From Capitulum mitella (taxonomy: Eukaryota > Arthropoda > Thecostraca > Pollicipedomorpha > Pollicipedidae): a stretch of DNA of 64,000 nucleotides. The DNA is taken from the NCBI GenBank assembly GCA_030062745.1, contig CP099850.1, positions 10,607,538-10,671,537 of the forward strand, in the 5' to 3' direction. The position numbers were made by a program, and so were the translations under genes. Of this stretch, positions 37,501 to 49,540 are shown in pieces. Numbering within the stretch: the first letter of the stretch is position 1; every line of letters begins with the position of its first letter. Below the pieces are notes generated by a model. That model was not told the origin of the DNA and did no database searches. It worked only from the letters and a program-made list of their open reading frames with translations.

Positions 37501-38251
37501 TTTGGAGGTATATTAGATCGTTTTGCGGGCGTTTTAGAGCGTGCTCGCTCGTTTACATATCTCTGCTGTAACCCAACATTTCGCAGTCTTATGTTTTCAG
37601 TGACTGAGAGTTATGATAACAGGCCACCCACATAAATCCAAAAATGTCTGGAGACTGCCAAGGGCAGATGCAGGGTTGTGTATATGGGGGTATTGTGATG
37701 TCATGTGTTAATGGAATTTATCGGCTGCAAGCAAGGCTTGGTTGGATATGTACACGTGTATTAATGTAGTTACAGTGATAAAAAAGACATAGGCTGTGTA
37801 ATTGGAACATGAATAGGAATCGAGGGCGGAACCAGGTACAGAAATCTGGGAGCCTTCGACTTTGACCCACACATGCCAATGATGACATCCTAAATGTTAG
37901 TCCATACACAGTAGTGACATTTATGCAAGATGCACAAGCAACATGTACTTCAATATGTATTGGCAGGGGTGGAACTAGGGAAAATGAAAGGGCGGAAGGC
38001 GAAAACAAGAACTAACTTATGGTTTTATAAAAACATAATTTACACCTTCAGTAGACTACATTTGCCCCCCATTTTGGTTTTCTGCCTAGAAACTGGTGTT
38101 TCTAATGCATTTCATTGTCCCACGTGGGGACATTGAAACTGGCTTGGCCAATCCAAAAATACTTAGTAAAAAATAGCCTTAAAGTTTCCAAATAACTACC
38201 ATCCATGTTTCAGACCCCAAATCTAAGGCAACTGAATAATACCCTGAATAA

Positions 38252-38254
<3 letters not shown>
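34503..38254. other. No supported gene in 3.7 kb
   Basis: Short frames only (98-133 codons) with no domain. The 36860-37240 region is rich in TGCA-containing words but not cleanly periodic. Confidence 0.35.

Positions 38255-38303
<49 letters not shown>
38255..38303. repeat. (TA)n microsatellite
   Basis: Perfect TA run of about 24 repeats. It lies between two partial copies of a CCTAAATCTAAGGCAACTGA-like phrase (38216 and 38323). Confidence 0.97.
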
Positions 38304-38309
<6 letters not shown>

Positions 38310-39056
38310 AATAATAATGATACCCTAAACCTAAGACAACTGAGTCCGCCATTGTTCCGAAACTTGTTTCCAAGTACATCTTCAGAACAACTTATCACCA
38401 AAAAGCTGATATGAGAATCAATGTCAGTGTCTGCAGCGTCGTATGGCAGGGAACGGAAATCTGTTGTTTACCCCTTTTGCTTTCTTATCGCGCCCCCGAT
38501 TTTTTTTTTACTTTTCCATGTTTCAATTTTAGTTCAGATCGCAAAATTTCAAAAAAAGTTTAAGCCCGGTTTCGTCGAAATCGGTCTGTAGATCGGCAGG
38601 TCTTGGGCTTGGGCGAATCGACTTCCTGCATGGATTTCAACCGAAATCCACCGCATAAAAGTATGATTGAATAAACACGCAGGACAATCATTTACAAAAC
38701 CCGCCCGCTTCATTCCGTACTTATTGGCTAAAATGTCTGTGACAGCAGTTTTGTGTCATGTTCCGTAACGCGAAGATTAAAAGATATTTACTCTTCACAT
38801 TTTTAAAGCGATGAAGTGTCACGGAACAGGAACCCACCGTGAGCTGAAGTGATCAGGGGCCCACGTGACATTGAATGACCACTTACAGGGATGCAATGAC
38901 CAATCTGGTATAGAACGCGAGTAAAGTAAATGTGTTTTTATAGCCATAGTTTTTAGAATCCTAGGTCAAGGCATGCTTCATTTCTAAGGCCTTGCCAATG
39001 TGAATGATAGATATATTCATATGTTAATGCAAAACATGAATATTAAACTGCCAAAA
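38304..39056. other. No gene; dispersed-repeat-like sequence
   Basis: Around 38560-38590 reads GGTTTCGTCGAAATCGGTCT, a phrase also found near 110, 23370 and 49147. No exon was seen. Confidence 0.3.
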
Positions 39057-39287
39057 CTTCATTACTTTTGCGACCAAATATATGCCAGAGCAAGAGAACA
39101 AGCTTTCGGTTTACCTTGAAGATGGCGTGAAAACTTGTTCTCCTGTTTTGGCATATATTTCGTTCTTCTGCTCTTTTTCTTTGTTTTCTTTGCCTTTTGG
39201 GCTTCAGGTCCTAAAGACATGAACAATGCTAACCCGAAAGCTTGTTCTCTTGTTTTGGCCTATATTTTGTGGCAACAGTAATAAATT
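39057..39287. repeat. Inverted repeat with arms of about 52 bp
   Basis: The left arm (39057-39107) contains AGAGAACAAGCTTTCGG and the right arm (39236-39287) contains CCGAAAGCTTGTTCTCT. Both end in complementary ATTACTxTTGCxACxAAATATA blocks. A third partial copy, CTTGTTCTCCTGTTTTGGC, lies in the spacer near 39134. Probably a small foldback or MITE. No target duplication was identified. Confidence 0.6.
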
Positions 39288-40735
39288 CTACCAGTTTAAT
39301 GGTCGCGTTCCGCATCAATATAAATATCATGTTACCAGCCATCGTCCAAGTCTTACGTATCTTCTTAAGCACATCGCCAACACTTATACCCAGAGGCGGG
39401 GGAAGGACGCCCCTGTGAACTACGAAAACTAGCCTATTTTGCCTGAAAGTCGCCTTCCGGAAATTAAGGGACCCTCACGGTCCCTTATGCAGTGTTTCTG
39501 GTAGAACAAAATCCACTTCCGCGGCAAACATTTTTTAGTTTTAGTTAACCGTATTAAACTGGGGTGTTGTAGCCATTTTTCGTGGTCTCGCCGTTTAGGT
39601 GATGCTCAGAATATACTAATCACATTTGAAAGGTGCGTTTCTCATTTTTCATGGTCTCGAGGGTCCTCTTGGTAACCTTTGTCCCCTTTTCCAAAGTTCT
39701 GAATACTTTTATTTCTGCCGCTAGACCAGACAAGTTTGCTCGCTATATTGGCATGCCGGTTGATTTGTTTTATCATCCTCTGCTTTGGTGTTTTGTGTCG
39801 TAATCAGGTCGAAGAAACTATATCCAGGATACCAGTCATGATGATTCTGCTTCCTTCATGAGTGGCTCAGTAAAACAGATACTTGGCGCCATTTAGTCCC
39901 CTTGGTCTGCAGATCTAGTAAACCCGTCATTTGTTAAGCCCGCGCCCAATCGGCACCCTGACGTGAGCGGCCGTAGCCCGGAGCGAGGGCGTTTCAACAC
40001 CCTTTTCTATCTCGCGAATTGAACGTTGGAAAATAATGAAACTTACATCATCGTAAAGCTCCCCATGAGTACGTTCCAGAGCACTCACAGTTTTGGGAAA
40101 ATTTTCAAACATATTATGACTTTTTGGCCCATATATATAAAAAATGGAAATTTCTTAAGAAGAGCTCCAGCTCTGCCCCTAGTAAAGCTAAAGCAATTCT
40201 TGGCAAGCCACTGGGAAGCTAAAAAAATGCACATTACGGTTACATATTATTTGTAACATGCATATGATCACAGATCGCATCAGATGGCCTGGTATCATGT
40301 CATTTTTCATTTCGCTATATTTGTCAGGTTTCTGGAACGTCGGTGGCGACTTGTTGTCCATCTATGCAATTCACAACGGTAAAAATAATTTGCACAACCA
40401 ATTTTTCAAACACCGACAGATCAGAATGCCCATGCCCGACGTGACCTGACCTGACCTTGTGGCCTGACCTAACGTTCAGTCGTTTTCTTTGCTTTATTTT
40501 GTGTTCTCTCGAGGATCAATAGTAATGCAAAGAAAAGAGCAAGAATCACCTCCGGACTGAAACTCCGTGGGTTCAACAAACGTGATCCATAAGGTGCTAT
40601 ATAAGGTCGATGTTATGACGTAGGATCATGACCTGATTCGAAGCACGCTTGGGTATTATTTTTTATGCCTGGATCTGACACTGACTCATGGAGACAGACA
40701 GAGAGGTAAAGCTGGACATCTGAAAATAAACTCAG
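39288..40735. other. No supported gene
   Basis: Short frames only. GACCTGACCTGACCT near 40440 marks the start of the AGGTCA-rich repeat territory that follows. Confidence 0.35.
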
Positions 40736-41275
40736 CTTTTACCATGGTGACCTCGCATGACCCCAGGTGACCTAAAGTCATTCCACGGCAAGGAGCCGTC
40801 TGGGAGCAGTTTTGGGCCCCAAAATTGACCTCAGTGCCTATTTTTATCTTAAGAGTCATCAAAATGGGGTTTTAGGCTTGTTTTTACTAGTTAACACCAA
40901 ATGCGATCTCACCTGACCTCATGGCCCTTCGTGTGGGTCAGCCCTTATTTGTCGTGTTTAGTGATTTTTTGGCACAGGAATGCATTTCAGACATCAGAAA
41001 TGTGTTTCATCTTTTATTACGGTGACCTGGCATGACCTTTGGTGACCTAAGATTATTTCACAGCTTGGAAACGTCTTGATGCAATTTGGATTCTAGAATC
41101 GACTTCGGTGCCTATTTTACCCCAGGACTCATTAAAACGGGGTTTAAGACTCCTTTTTGCTAACTCACCCCAAATGTGACCTGACCTGACCTCATGACTC
41201 TTCATGTGGATCAACACCATGTTTCGTGTTTAGTGACTTTTTTGGCTCAGGAATGCATTTCAGGCACCAACAAAC
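40736..41275. repeat. Dimeric repeat with a period of 275 bp, rich in TGACCT
   Basis: Two diverged direct units, 40736-41010 and 41011 to about 41275. Each starts CTTTTA(C/T)...GGTGACCT, contains CCAAATG(C/T)GA and CTGACCTCATG, and ends GGAATGCATTTCAG. The complement of TGACCT is AGGTCA, and copies overlap as GACCTGACCTGACC. Confidence 0.75.
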
Positions 41276-43599
41276 CGAAGAAACGGTTCAACACCGTTAG
41301 AAACAGGGTAGTGGGGCGGAGCTTCAGATGACCTCAGGTCACTGAACTTGATCTTCACGACAAATTCAAGATAGTACTATTATCAGAAATGTTGCTGACT
41401 GTTATTCTTGAAAGTTTTAAGTCGATCGGTCGCACGGCGTAGTTTGTAGAAGCCTTAAAAAACCGGAGGTTGACCCCTTTTACGTGACTTAGGTCAGTGA
41501 CATATCGCTACCAGAAGTTGAAGATTCGACCGGACATGTAAGATAAACGTAAGAAAAGGTGCTGAAAATTTCAGCACGCTGCGCGCGTTGTTCTTTTTTT
41601 CATCACCAAAAATCCTGGGAGGAGGGGGCGTCGAGACGCCCCTACCTCCGGTTGGACGAGGTTTAAATGCAGGACCACTAGCGCAAGGGCCATTCTAAAT
41701 GTAGCAACAAAGATATTCCGCCCTTTGTCCATATAATGCAACATTACCATGGAAAATCTCTGTGCAAACTATTCTTAGTATGAGAAGTCAAAATTCTGTG
41801 GGTTGGACCCGACATTTACTTTGGCAATTTTATCAATGGTTCAAAGGTTTGCAAATCTTAAATGCGATTAAAACTACCGTCCGAGTATTATCCTGGGAAG
41901 AAAACCCAGATTTTTAAGTCTCCGAGACAGGGTCAGCATGAGGCTTAGACAATGTTGTATGTTAATGCTCCGTTTGCTCCCGTTTTCAGAACAACACCAA
42001 TGAAACCGCTGAGAGGAGCACGCGTTCTATCGTCCCTCCTCGTAGCCAACAGCTGCGTCGAATACGTGACGAAGCAGAATTCGTCAACGTATCCTGCTAA
42101 GGGGGTTGGCGGCGGACACGACGCCCTCGACCATTCCCTCCGGCGATGGCCCAGCCCTGCACTAAAATGGCCTGCCCGTCCGCTGACTTGCACATCGCTC
42201 CCACACCCAGTGCCACGCGCGGCCCTTTCAAGGTTGCCTTCATTATGCGGTCATCGCTTGCGGCTTATACCTGAACAAATTGGTTATTATCACGGCAGAA
42301 ACTATGCACTGAGTTTAAAGTGTTTTACCCGTTGTTTCCGCGCTGATGCTGTTGCTGGACCGCATGTTTGTTGCCTTATTTATGTGCCCTACAGACCATG
42401 ACCTACCGGCCGCTGAAAGTTTCCCTGACGATATTGTTTCGTGACAAAGTGAAGCAAAATTTCACCTAAAAACCTTGGATTGCTAAAACTAGGGTTCCGT
42501 ATTTTGCTGTCACCTTTCTTGGTGACGTACATTACTCTGAGCGTTCCCGCTGGACGCACAAAGTTATCCAAGCGGGATACGGTCGCAGGGTTTCTCGAGT
42601 CACGATACTAAAGTGCATGTCATACAGATTACGCCAATCCGTGTACCTGACAGGCTAACCTGTGATACCATACTGGTGTGCATTCGTTTTCTATTCGGTC
42701 AGCCATAAAATGATGGACTATTGGTGTCCCTACGTGGTGAAATGAAAACGATGGATGGCTGCCGCACTTGACGCAAATTTGTTCGAAAACTACCGTACGA
42801 TTTCCTTTGCTCGAGACTTCGAAGAAGTCTTGCTTATAACATTGTCAGTAGCGGCGCCACATATTCAGGACAGCCGGAACAAGCACTTCCGAGTTCTTTC
42901 TTTCCATGCAATGTCACTGGGATGTTTTAATTTTTTCCGAGCTGGAGGAGGAGGGCAGTTGACCCCACTGCCCCCCGCCCCGCCCCGTAAGGCCAACACA
43001 AAGTAATGGCGGCGTTGGCAGGCGTTTTTACGTCTCGATTCAGTGTCCTTGAAGTAGGGGCCCCGCTGAATTTTTTCGGCTGTATCCGAATGTAGCCTAA
43101 AAGATAAGACCTACGTTCTAAGGAGCGATGCGAAAGATCGTCTCTGGCCAACGTTTTGCGATACTATAAAGAAAGTGGAACGTTAAATCTTCTGCAACAA
43201 TCAAAATGGATTTGTTATGGTTGTTATGTTCTGAACCTAATAATGTGCAGGCCGAGCAAAGGTGATCTATACCTGAGTTATATTTGCGTTCAACACGAAC
43301 ATTCATTCCGGACAAGGTAAAAATAAATACATTTACCGGTACGCACCTCACGCTTAATCGAGTTCATTACTTTGTGTATTCTTGAATTTGTTTGCTGTGT
43401 CCACACATGATTAGGTAGTTACTTGACCTGAGGATCTCGCTCCTCCATAATGGGGAAATGCATTTTCAGCAGAATATCCGGAAGAGGCAATCCTTGTCGC
43501 AGCTCGTGAGATTGAAGTGAAAGAAAACTTAGCAGGCTGATCAGGCGATACCTTTTTCGGTGTTTTATACCTGCCAAGGGGCGGCAGGACCAGGTTCCG
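41276..43599. other. No supported gene; one strong hairpin at 41618-41649
   Basis: At 41618-41649 GGAGG-AG-GGGGCGTC, a two-base loop GA, and GACGCCCC-TA-CCTCC form a near-perfect stem. It could be an element end. The frames at 41945-42401 have no domain. Nothing else was seen. Confidence 0.4.
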
Positions 43600-44110
43600 C
43601 CATCTTGCATTCCTGTCCCACAGCCGTGAGGCTCCTCTGGGGTCGGGCCGGACAGGACGCCAAAGTCCGGGAGGGCCTGCAGCCGCTGCAGCGCCGGCTG
43701 AGAAGGGTCCATCAGGGGACGAGAGGCGGCGCCCCGGCGTGTCCGGGTGTGGCCGCTCTCGTTTCAGGCAGGCGGAGCGGGCGGCGCGGCCGCGGGTCCG
43801 GGACGGCCGGCGGTCGGCGACCGGCGGCGGGCGCGGCTCCCGGACCTGCCGTGGCCGGGGGTGTGCGGCCGCCCGCCTGTTGGCGGCGGCGCGCGCGGCC
43901 ACGCCCGCGGTGCGCGTCCGCCGGCGCCGTGGCCTTGGCGGCCCCACCCGTGGCCGCCCGCCGCGCCGGAGCGCGCCCGGTCATCGACTGGCGGCGGCGG
44001 ACGGACGAGCGCGGACGAGCGCGCCCGCCGGCGCCGCCCGAGGCCAGGGCGCGGCCGCCCGGCGACGCTACGCGCGGCGGCGAGCGGTGGCGGGACCCGT
44101 CTTCACGGAA
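43600..44110. other. CpG-dense island
   Basis: The strongest GC/CpG-rich block of the window, open in nearly all phases (up to 221 codons on plus and 178 on minus), so open frames carry no information. It may mark a promoter and first exon. Confidence 0.4.
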
Positions 44111-46579
44111 CCGTGCATGGCTGCACGGGGTTCCGCGACGTGCACCCTGGCAACGCAGCCAGGCGGCGCTTTGATCCGCTGGCATCCATGACGTTTATCA
44201 TCAGCGCTACTGAACAGGCCGCAGGCGACGAACCAATCGAGACTCTTTTTTTACGCGTAAAGCTCCAATGGCTGCAGTCGGAGATCAAGGCCACGGATAA
44301 TCTTGTAACAAATGCAGAGGAGGCTTATCTGATCGAGGGTTGCACGTCTACCGTTTTAGACCTTGGGAGAGTCTATCATGGGCACATATGCATATCACCC
44401 GTCATGAATTAATTTCTTCTGTCTTTTGACGGTGACTGTCACAAAATGACGCAAATATACGGGCCTTTTTCGACCTACTGCATCGGTTCTTTGGAAATGC
44501 ATATCATGATTAAAATAAACTTCAGTTCGAGTAAGCAGCACAACAGGACTCTTGATCGAATTTCTGCGCTTGCGAATGAAAATACGTACGAGAGAATGCT
44601 TCATGGTATACAAGGACGTTCATCATTATCATTTTTTGGGAGAACTTCACTTCTGAGATGGCTGTCTCGAACGACATTAATCACTGTCTTCCCACTTTAG
44701 AAAACTCTAAATACGTAATGGTTTGCAAAACAGTTACATTTAACGTGAAGGTAATCATTTCGCTTCTATAAAAAACTGTTCAAAAACAGGCCGTAGAGAA
44801 AATCTGTTGAAGTAACATAGGGTCAGTCATGCAAAGTACCGTTTTGGTGGCATGACAGGTACTATACACAAAAGGGTGCAATTTTATATATCTCTTTGTG
44901 GCACATGCACCCTCAACCGGATTTGTGCAACGACGAACATGATTTGTGCACCCATAAACCAGAAAACAGTTTATGGCTCCAGAAGCAATACTTGGACTCT
45001 TCATAACTCAAAACAGTCTTATACTTTCAATGAAATCAGGTATGCATATATGCACGGGTATCCGCTACGTAAAAAAGCACATTATATGAGTGCACCCAAG
45101 TGCACCCAAAGAGTCCCGAAAGCCCGACATTTTCGCACGTTTTTGCTCAGAATTATAAAAGTTCGGAATTTCTGGAATCTGAAAACAACGTTGTCCAAAC
45201 CCAAGGGGGTTTTGTTTTTGAGGGGGTTCGGGTTGGCCGGGCCCCTCTCGTACGAAAATCCTGACGCCTCATTGCACCCACAAACATTTTATGTGTGAAC
45301 ATTCCACCACACAACAGACGTATAGTTTAGACGGCGCGTCTTATATCTATGCATCTATTGCATCTATGCATTTATGCTTCTACTCCAGAGAGATGGAGGA
45401 CCTCAGTTATACCACTTAGCCACACAAAACGTTTTCCCGGGAGTTTACATTTGTGTGCATTTAAAAATAATGGTGCAAATGCCGACAGACAGTGCACCAA
45501 ATTGCGCACGATTACTCATGGCCTTCTTTACGGATCTATGCAGCAAAATCTTGTTTAGCGAGGACTGCAGAGATACATCACTGCCTTCTAGATACTGCAA
45601 ATCATCAACATCAGCGGAGTGGCGTGGTCTGTTAAGATTTTGGTTACCCATAAACAACTCGGCATACAGTTGTAAATTCCTCAGGTGGATAGTGCGAACC
45701 GAAGTATTTATTTTCGGATATGGGGCATGTTAACTGCATCATCACTGCTATTTCATGAGATTGCATGAGAGAGGCAGTTATCTATCCCTTTATCTCGAAA
45801 ACTATCCAGAGCAGTACCATGAAACTTAGTGTGAATATTACACGTCTGTGGTAAGTGCGAAAACCGGATCAAATTACTCTGACTCTGGTCACTCGAGGTC
45901 AAGCGAGGTCAGACAAAAACCTGGCAAATCCACCATTCCTCGATTTCGCTGGTTTCGGCCCAGATTAAGATCAGCGACGAAATTCACCTGGCTTGTATGA
46001 AATTTATAGGTACAACATAATCACTACGCCAATCAAGGTCACATGAGGCATGCTCATCATGACGCTGACAGACCTCAAATGACCTATGTGGTCATTACGT
46101 TCACTACAAGTTATCGCAGACCGCCAAATAACAGGTCTCGCACCAGAGACAGAGGCCTTTTCAGACAATCCGCAAAACTCAAAACGTCATGCTGCGCGTT
46201 AATGAGAATATGTCCTAATTAGTAAAATTAGGATGTAGGACGTAGGACGACGACCTAAAATAGGCCCTAATTACGCACTCAAGGCTTTAGAAAACTGTTC
46301 TGGGTTACTGACGCATGTTTGGCACCAATGATCTTGAAAGACACAGAACGGGTCTTTTCGGATCCTATCCTGACGCACACTTGAAAAAATGAATAGGAGC
46401 TTCTTTAAGAAACCAAAAAGTCTGACATCCTACGACCCTGCAAGTTATAAGAACCTTCAAGCAAGACCAAGCAAGTTACCTTTTTTTAAACGTTACTCAG
46501 AAAGGATATATAAATATGTATACATATAGATATTGGTGCACTTTGTAAGAGGTTTTCCTTTATCATGTTTGATTTAAGA
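44111..46579. other. No supported gene
   Basis: Includes AGGTCA/TGACCT-containing sequence at about 45890-46110, similar in style to the repeats at 28.5 and 40.7 kb. No exon was seen. Confidence 0.35.
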
Positions 46580-47486
46580 TCGAGGCTGATGGCATTTCAC
46601 CAAGCTTCTTGTTGCTTTGATCGACAAGTGATAATGTTCGTTTTGTCTCAGTAGGTAATGGAAAGATAACTGTAGAAAAACTGCACATTCTTTTATCGTT
46701 TCAAATTTCCAACACTTCGGAATATAGACATTACATTAATCAAGAAATAGAATCCGCTGTTCGGCTATCGACATAAAACAGTTCCAGGGTTTTATTGATA
46801 AAATTGCCGTGGTACCCTAACTTGCGATATCCGTTAGTACAAATTAAGAATGCCGGTCACATCACTTAACACATTGTACAGGTTTCATTCAACACAAGGA
46901 CTGTGTTGTGCAAAACTACCTTTCACTTCCCTTCATTGCCTGAACAACTGAAGTGTTACACAAGTGGTAGTTTAGCTATTTAAATCTGGTAAGTTTTCTT
47001 GTATGGTTATTGCCTCGAAAACAAAGTTTTCTTTTGTCCGTGGTAGAAGTGATGATTTCATTATTTTGTGTCGAATCTTGCCGAGTAAGGCTATGTTTGT
47101 GTTTGTCTGATATATGCATTTTGGGGCTCCGTCTGCGAGGCGCATCGTTAAACGACGTGATAAAGTGGTTGTTGTGACACCAACGTAGTCTGCTTTGAGG
47201 AGCCGGCAATCTCGCTCTGGGCATGACAGTTTGTAAACTAAGTTGGTTCTTTTCAATTTTTTCGCGTTTTATTCGTAAACTCTTTTTTCATGAAAAGGTT
47301 GTCTTACAGTTTCGTTTTTCTAGTATATTTTAAGGGTGATTTTCTTTTTTGTGTTTGTACACATCACACGGCTTGATGTAAGTTCACAGATAATCATTTC
47401 GTCTACTTTGTGCGACGGAGACATTTGGCTACAGCTGACAGTTTTCAGGGATTGGCTATTGTTAGACAGTTTCCGGCTGTTTGAAG
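46580..47486 (-). mobile_element. Penelope-like retroelement fragment, minus arm
   Basis: The 5'-truncated end of a Penelope-like element. On the minus strand, 47256-46975 encodes a GIY-YIG-type endonuclease remnant: NLVYKLSCPERDC, then ADYVGVT, then an LSRRL arginine block, the order LVY...C..C...YVG...R seen in Penelope endonucleases. A stop is followed by 3' sequence with TTGGAAATTTGAAACGATAAA. The plus-strand copy at 47487-49540 repeats all of this inverted. At about 46863-46866 the 3' part carries a single intact TTAA, the counterpart of the site occupied in the other arm. Confidence 0.75.
46975..47256 (-). pseudogene. GIY-YIG endonuclease domain remnant (Penelope-like)
   Basis: A 94-residue open stretch ending at a stop. 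It contains the GIY-like LVYKL, a CPERDC cysteine pair, the YIG-like DYVGV, and an Arg-containing LSRRL. Reverse transcriptase is absent because the element is truncated just upstream at 47486. The GIY-YIG enzyme nicks DNA during target-primed reverse transcription. This remnant is incomplete and presumably inactive. Confidence 0.65.
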
Positions 47487-48034
47487 AACGCAAAGAGCCG
47501 GAAACCGTCCTCTGGCAAAAACCAGTTCCTGAAAATTTTCTAATGCAACCAGATGTCTCCGTCGTGTAAAGTAGAAGAAAGGGCTTCCCGTGGAATTATA
47601 TGAAGCTGTGTGGCATGTGCAAACACCTAAAAGAAAGTCACCCTTTTCATGAACAAAACTTTACAAGGAAAACACGAAAAATTACAACAAACCAACGAAG
47701 CCTCCAAAAACAAGCCCAAAGAAAGATTCCAGGCTTCTCAAGGCAGACTACGTTGGTGTCGCAATAACCACTTTGTCACGTTGCTTAGCGATTCACCTCG
47801 CAGACTGAGCCCCCAAAATGCATATGTTAAACACAGACGTCGCGTTGTTGGAAAAAAACCTGGCACAGAACACTGAGATCATCACTTCTACCACAGAAAA
47901 AAGAAACTCCTAATTTAAAGGCCATGACCAAAAAAACACCAATTTTAGAAAGGCAAACTTCCGTTTCTGTAACAGTTCAGTTATTTAGGTAGTGAAGGGT
48001 ATGTCCTTGAGTTGTGTGAAACCTGCACAATGTG

Positions 48035-49242
48035 TTAACCCTATTCCCGGCAGGGGGCTGAATCCGCCCCCCTCGGGTTCTTTGCGTGCTAAGTTCAGGC
48101 TTTTTGACGCAGCTTCACGAAACTTGCCGACTTTTCCTAGCTATTTGTTCTACGTACTGTGACAAAGCTTTGAAATTCTATGTTGCTCAGGGGCGGAGCC
48201 AGGCAACGTTTTTGGGAGGCACCTCAGGCAATTTTTGGCCCTGTTCAGGGTAACAGGAAAATGACTGCTAAAACTAGCGTTTTTTAAGATAAAACTTAAA
48301 ACTTTATGCGGATGTATAGCTAAATAGTTGTGCAACGTGCAAATACAATTTTATTCATCTGAGGTCACTCTACAAGGTCAAATCAAGATCAAAAGTCAAA
48401 GTTTGGTTTTATTTTGAATATTTTGGCGCTATTTTTTATGCCAAACCCGAAATATATATATGACGTGGAATGGTAACCTCTACTTGTGTACCAAGTTTCA
48501 GCTTGATATCAGGTCGGGTCACGGAGCTATGACCTAAACTGTCAATGTGCGTACCCTGTATCACAATAGTCGTGAAATGGAACTATTAAAAGAGTGAATT
48601 CAAATGATTGAAAACGTTAGCAGATAATACTGAATCCACACGAGATCATTCCAAGTGACTCCAAAATCACTGGAGGTCATTTAAGGTCAAAGGTTAAGAG
48701 TTAATCTGAAGAACATGTCACCATGACAGTTCCCCCTTTTTCATGTCCCTGGCACCGCCTATGCTAACATTATACAAATATTGCAGTACGATTTGTACTT
48801 TTTCAGCATGACATGACTAGTAGCGGCCAAGAAAAATGCTTTTTAACGTTTTTGTTAATTTAGTTTTTGAAAGACTAATCTTCTCATTTTTGAAACCCTA
48901 AGAACGCCTATGAATTTCCCCAAAATTTGAAATGTATGAACCAGTGATAAATGTTCCATTCATAATCTCTCGATTCATGTCATTTTGATGAAAATCGGTC
49001 CTAAAACAAGGAAGTTATAAGAAGTCCAAAAATATCCCTATTTTGAATTTTTTGTCCCCCTATATCCACTCTTTTCAAAATTTTCAGAACTTTTCCTTAT
49101 AGAAATGTACTTTACGTCATGACGAATCGATTGCCGTTTTTTTGCGACGAAATCGGATGTGTAATTCTCGGGATCTGGGGGGGGGGAATCCTCCGCCTGC
49201 CGGGAATCGGCCATACCGCTAGCCCTCCGGGAATAGGGTTAA
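48035..49242. mobile_element. piggyBac-like non-autonomous element, complete
   Basis: A 1.2-kb element beginning TTAACCCTATTCCCGG (48035-48050) and ending with its exact reverse complement (49227-49242). TTAA flanks both ends as the duplicated target. The intact paralogous site in the minus Penelope arm has a single TTAA in the same context (CAATGTGTTAAGTGATGTG against CAATGTG-TTAA ... TTAA-GTAATGTG). Subterminal ATTCCCGGCAGG motifs and a C/G hairpin lie inside the ends. No transposase open frame exists; a related right end is at 1-372. Confidence 0.85.
48189..48763. mobile_element. hAT-like insertion candidate nested in the piggyBac-like element
   Basis: The left end CAGGGGCGGAGCCAGG and right end CCTGGCACCGCCTATG are inverted repeats with 13 of 16 matches. 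CAGGGGCGGAGCC-type ends are frequent on non-autonomous hAT elements. An 8-base target duplication is not convincing, and the second family member at 1-372 does not reach this far, so insertion against ancestral sequence cannot be settled here. Confidence 0.45.
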
Positions 49243-49540
49243 GTAATGTGATCGGCATTTGCAATGTGCTCCTAACAAGTTCATCAATTTTATCAATCAA
49301 ACTATGAAGTATTTCATTCGATAATCGATAACCGAACCGTGTGTTGTTTTTACTTTTTAATGTTCTGATGTTAAATAACTTTTTCTTGATAATGGAATAC
49401 GTATGTTCCGAAACGTTGGAAAGTTGAAACAATAAACAGATGTGCAGTTACATTACAATTACCTTTCCGTTACCCAATGAGATAAACGAACATTACAGCT
49501 TAACGAACAAAACAACAAAAAGCTTGTGAAATGCCAGTAC

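Larger units (their letters stand above)
47487..49540 (+). mobile_element. Penelope-like retroelement fragment, plus arm, interrupted
   Basis: A mirror image of 46580-47486. The centre is near 47487, where GACAGTTTCCGGCT (47465-47478) faces AGCCGGAAACCGTC (47496-47509) with one mismatch. The endonuclease region (about 47690-47880) is frameshifted; part of it reads RLRWCRNNHFVT, the shifted-phase equivalent of the minus arm. The 3' part is split by the element at 48035-49242 and resumes at 49243, ending with TTCCGAAACGTTGGAAAG, an AATAAA and a tail to about 49540. Confidence 0.75.

Noticed and set aside
43747..44412. 221-codon plus frame and overlapping frames on both strands
   Set aside because: CpG-dense DNA open in nearly all phases; the translation is Arg/Ala/Gly/Pro-rich without motifs.
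49112..49432. 106-codon minus-strand frame
   Set aside because: Chimeric: it crosses the junction between the piggyBac-like right end and Penelope 3' sequence, in antisense.
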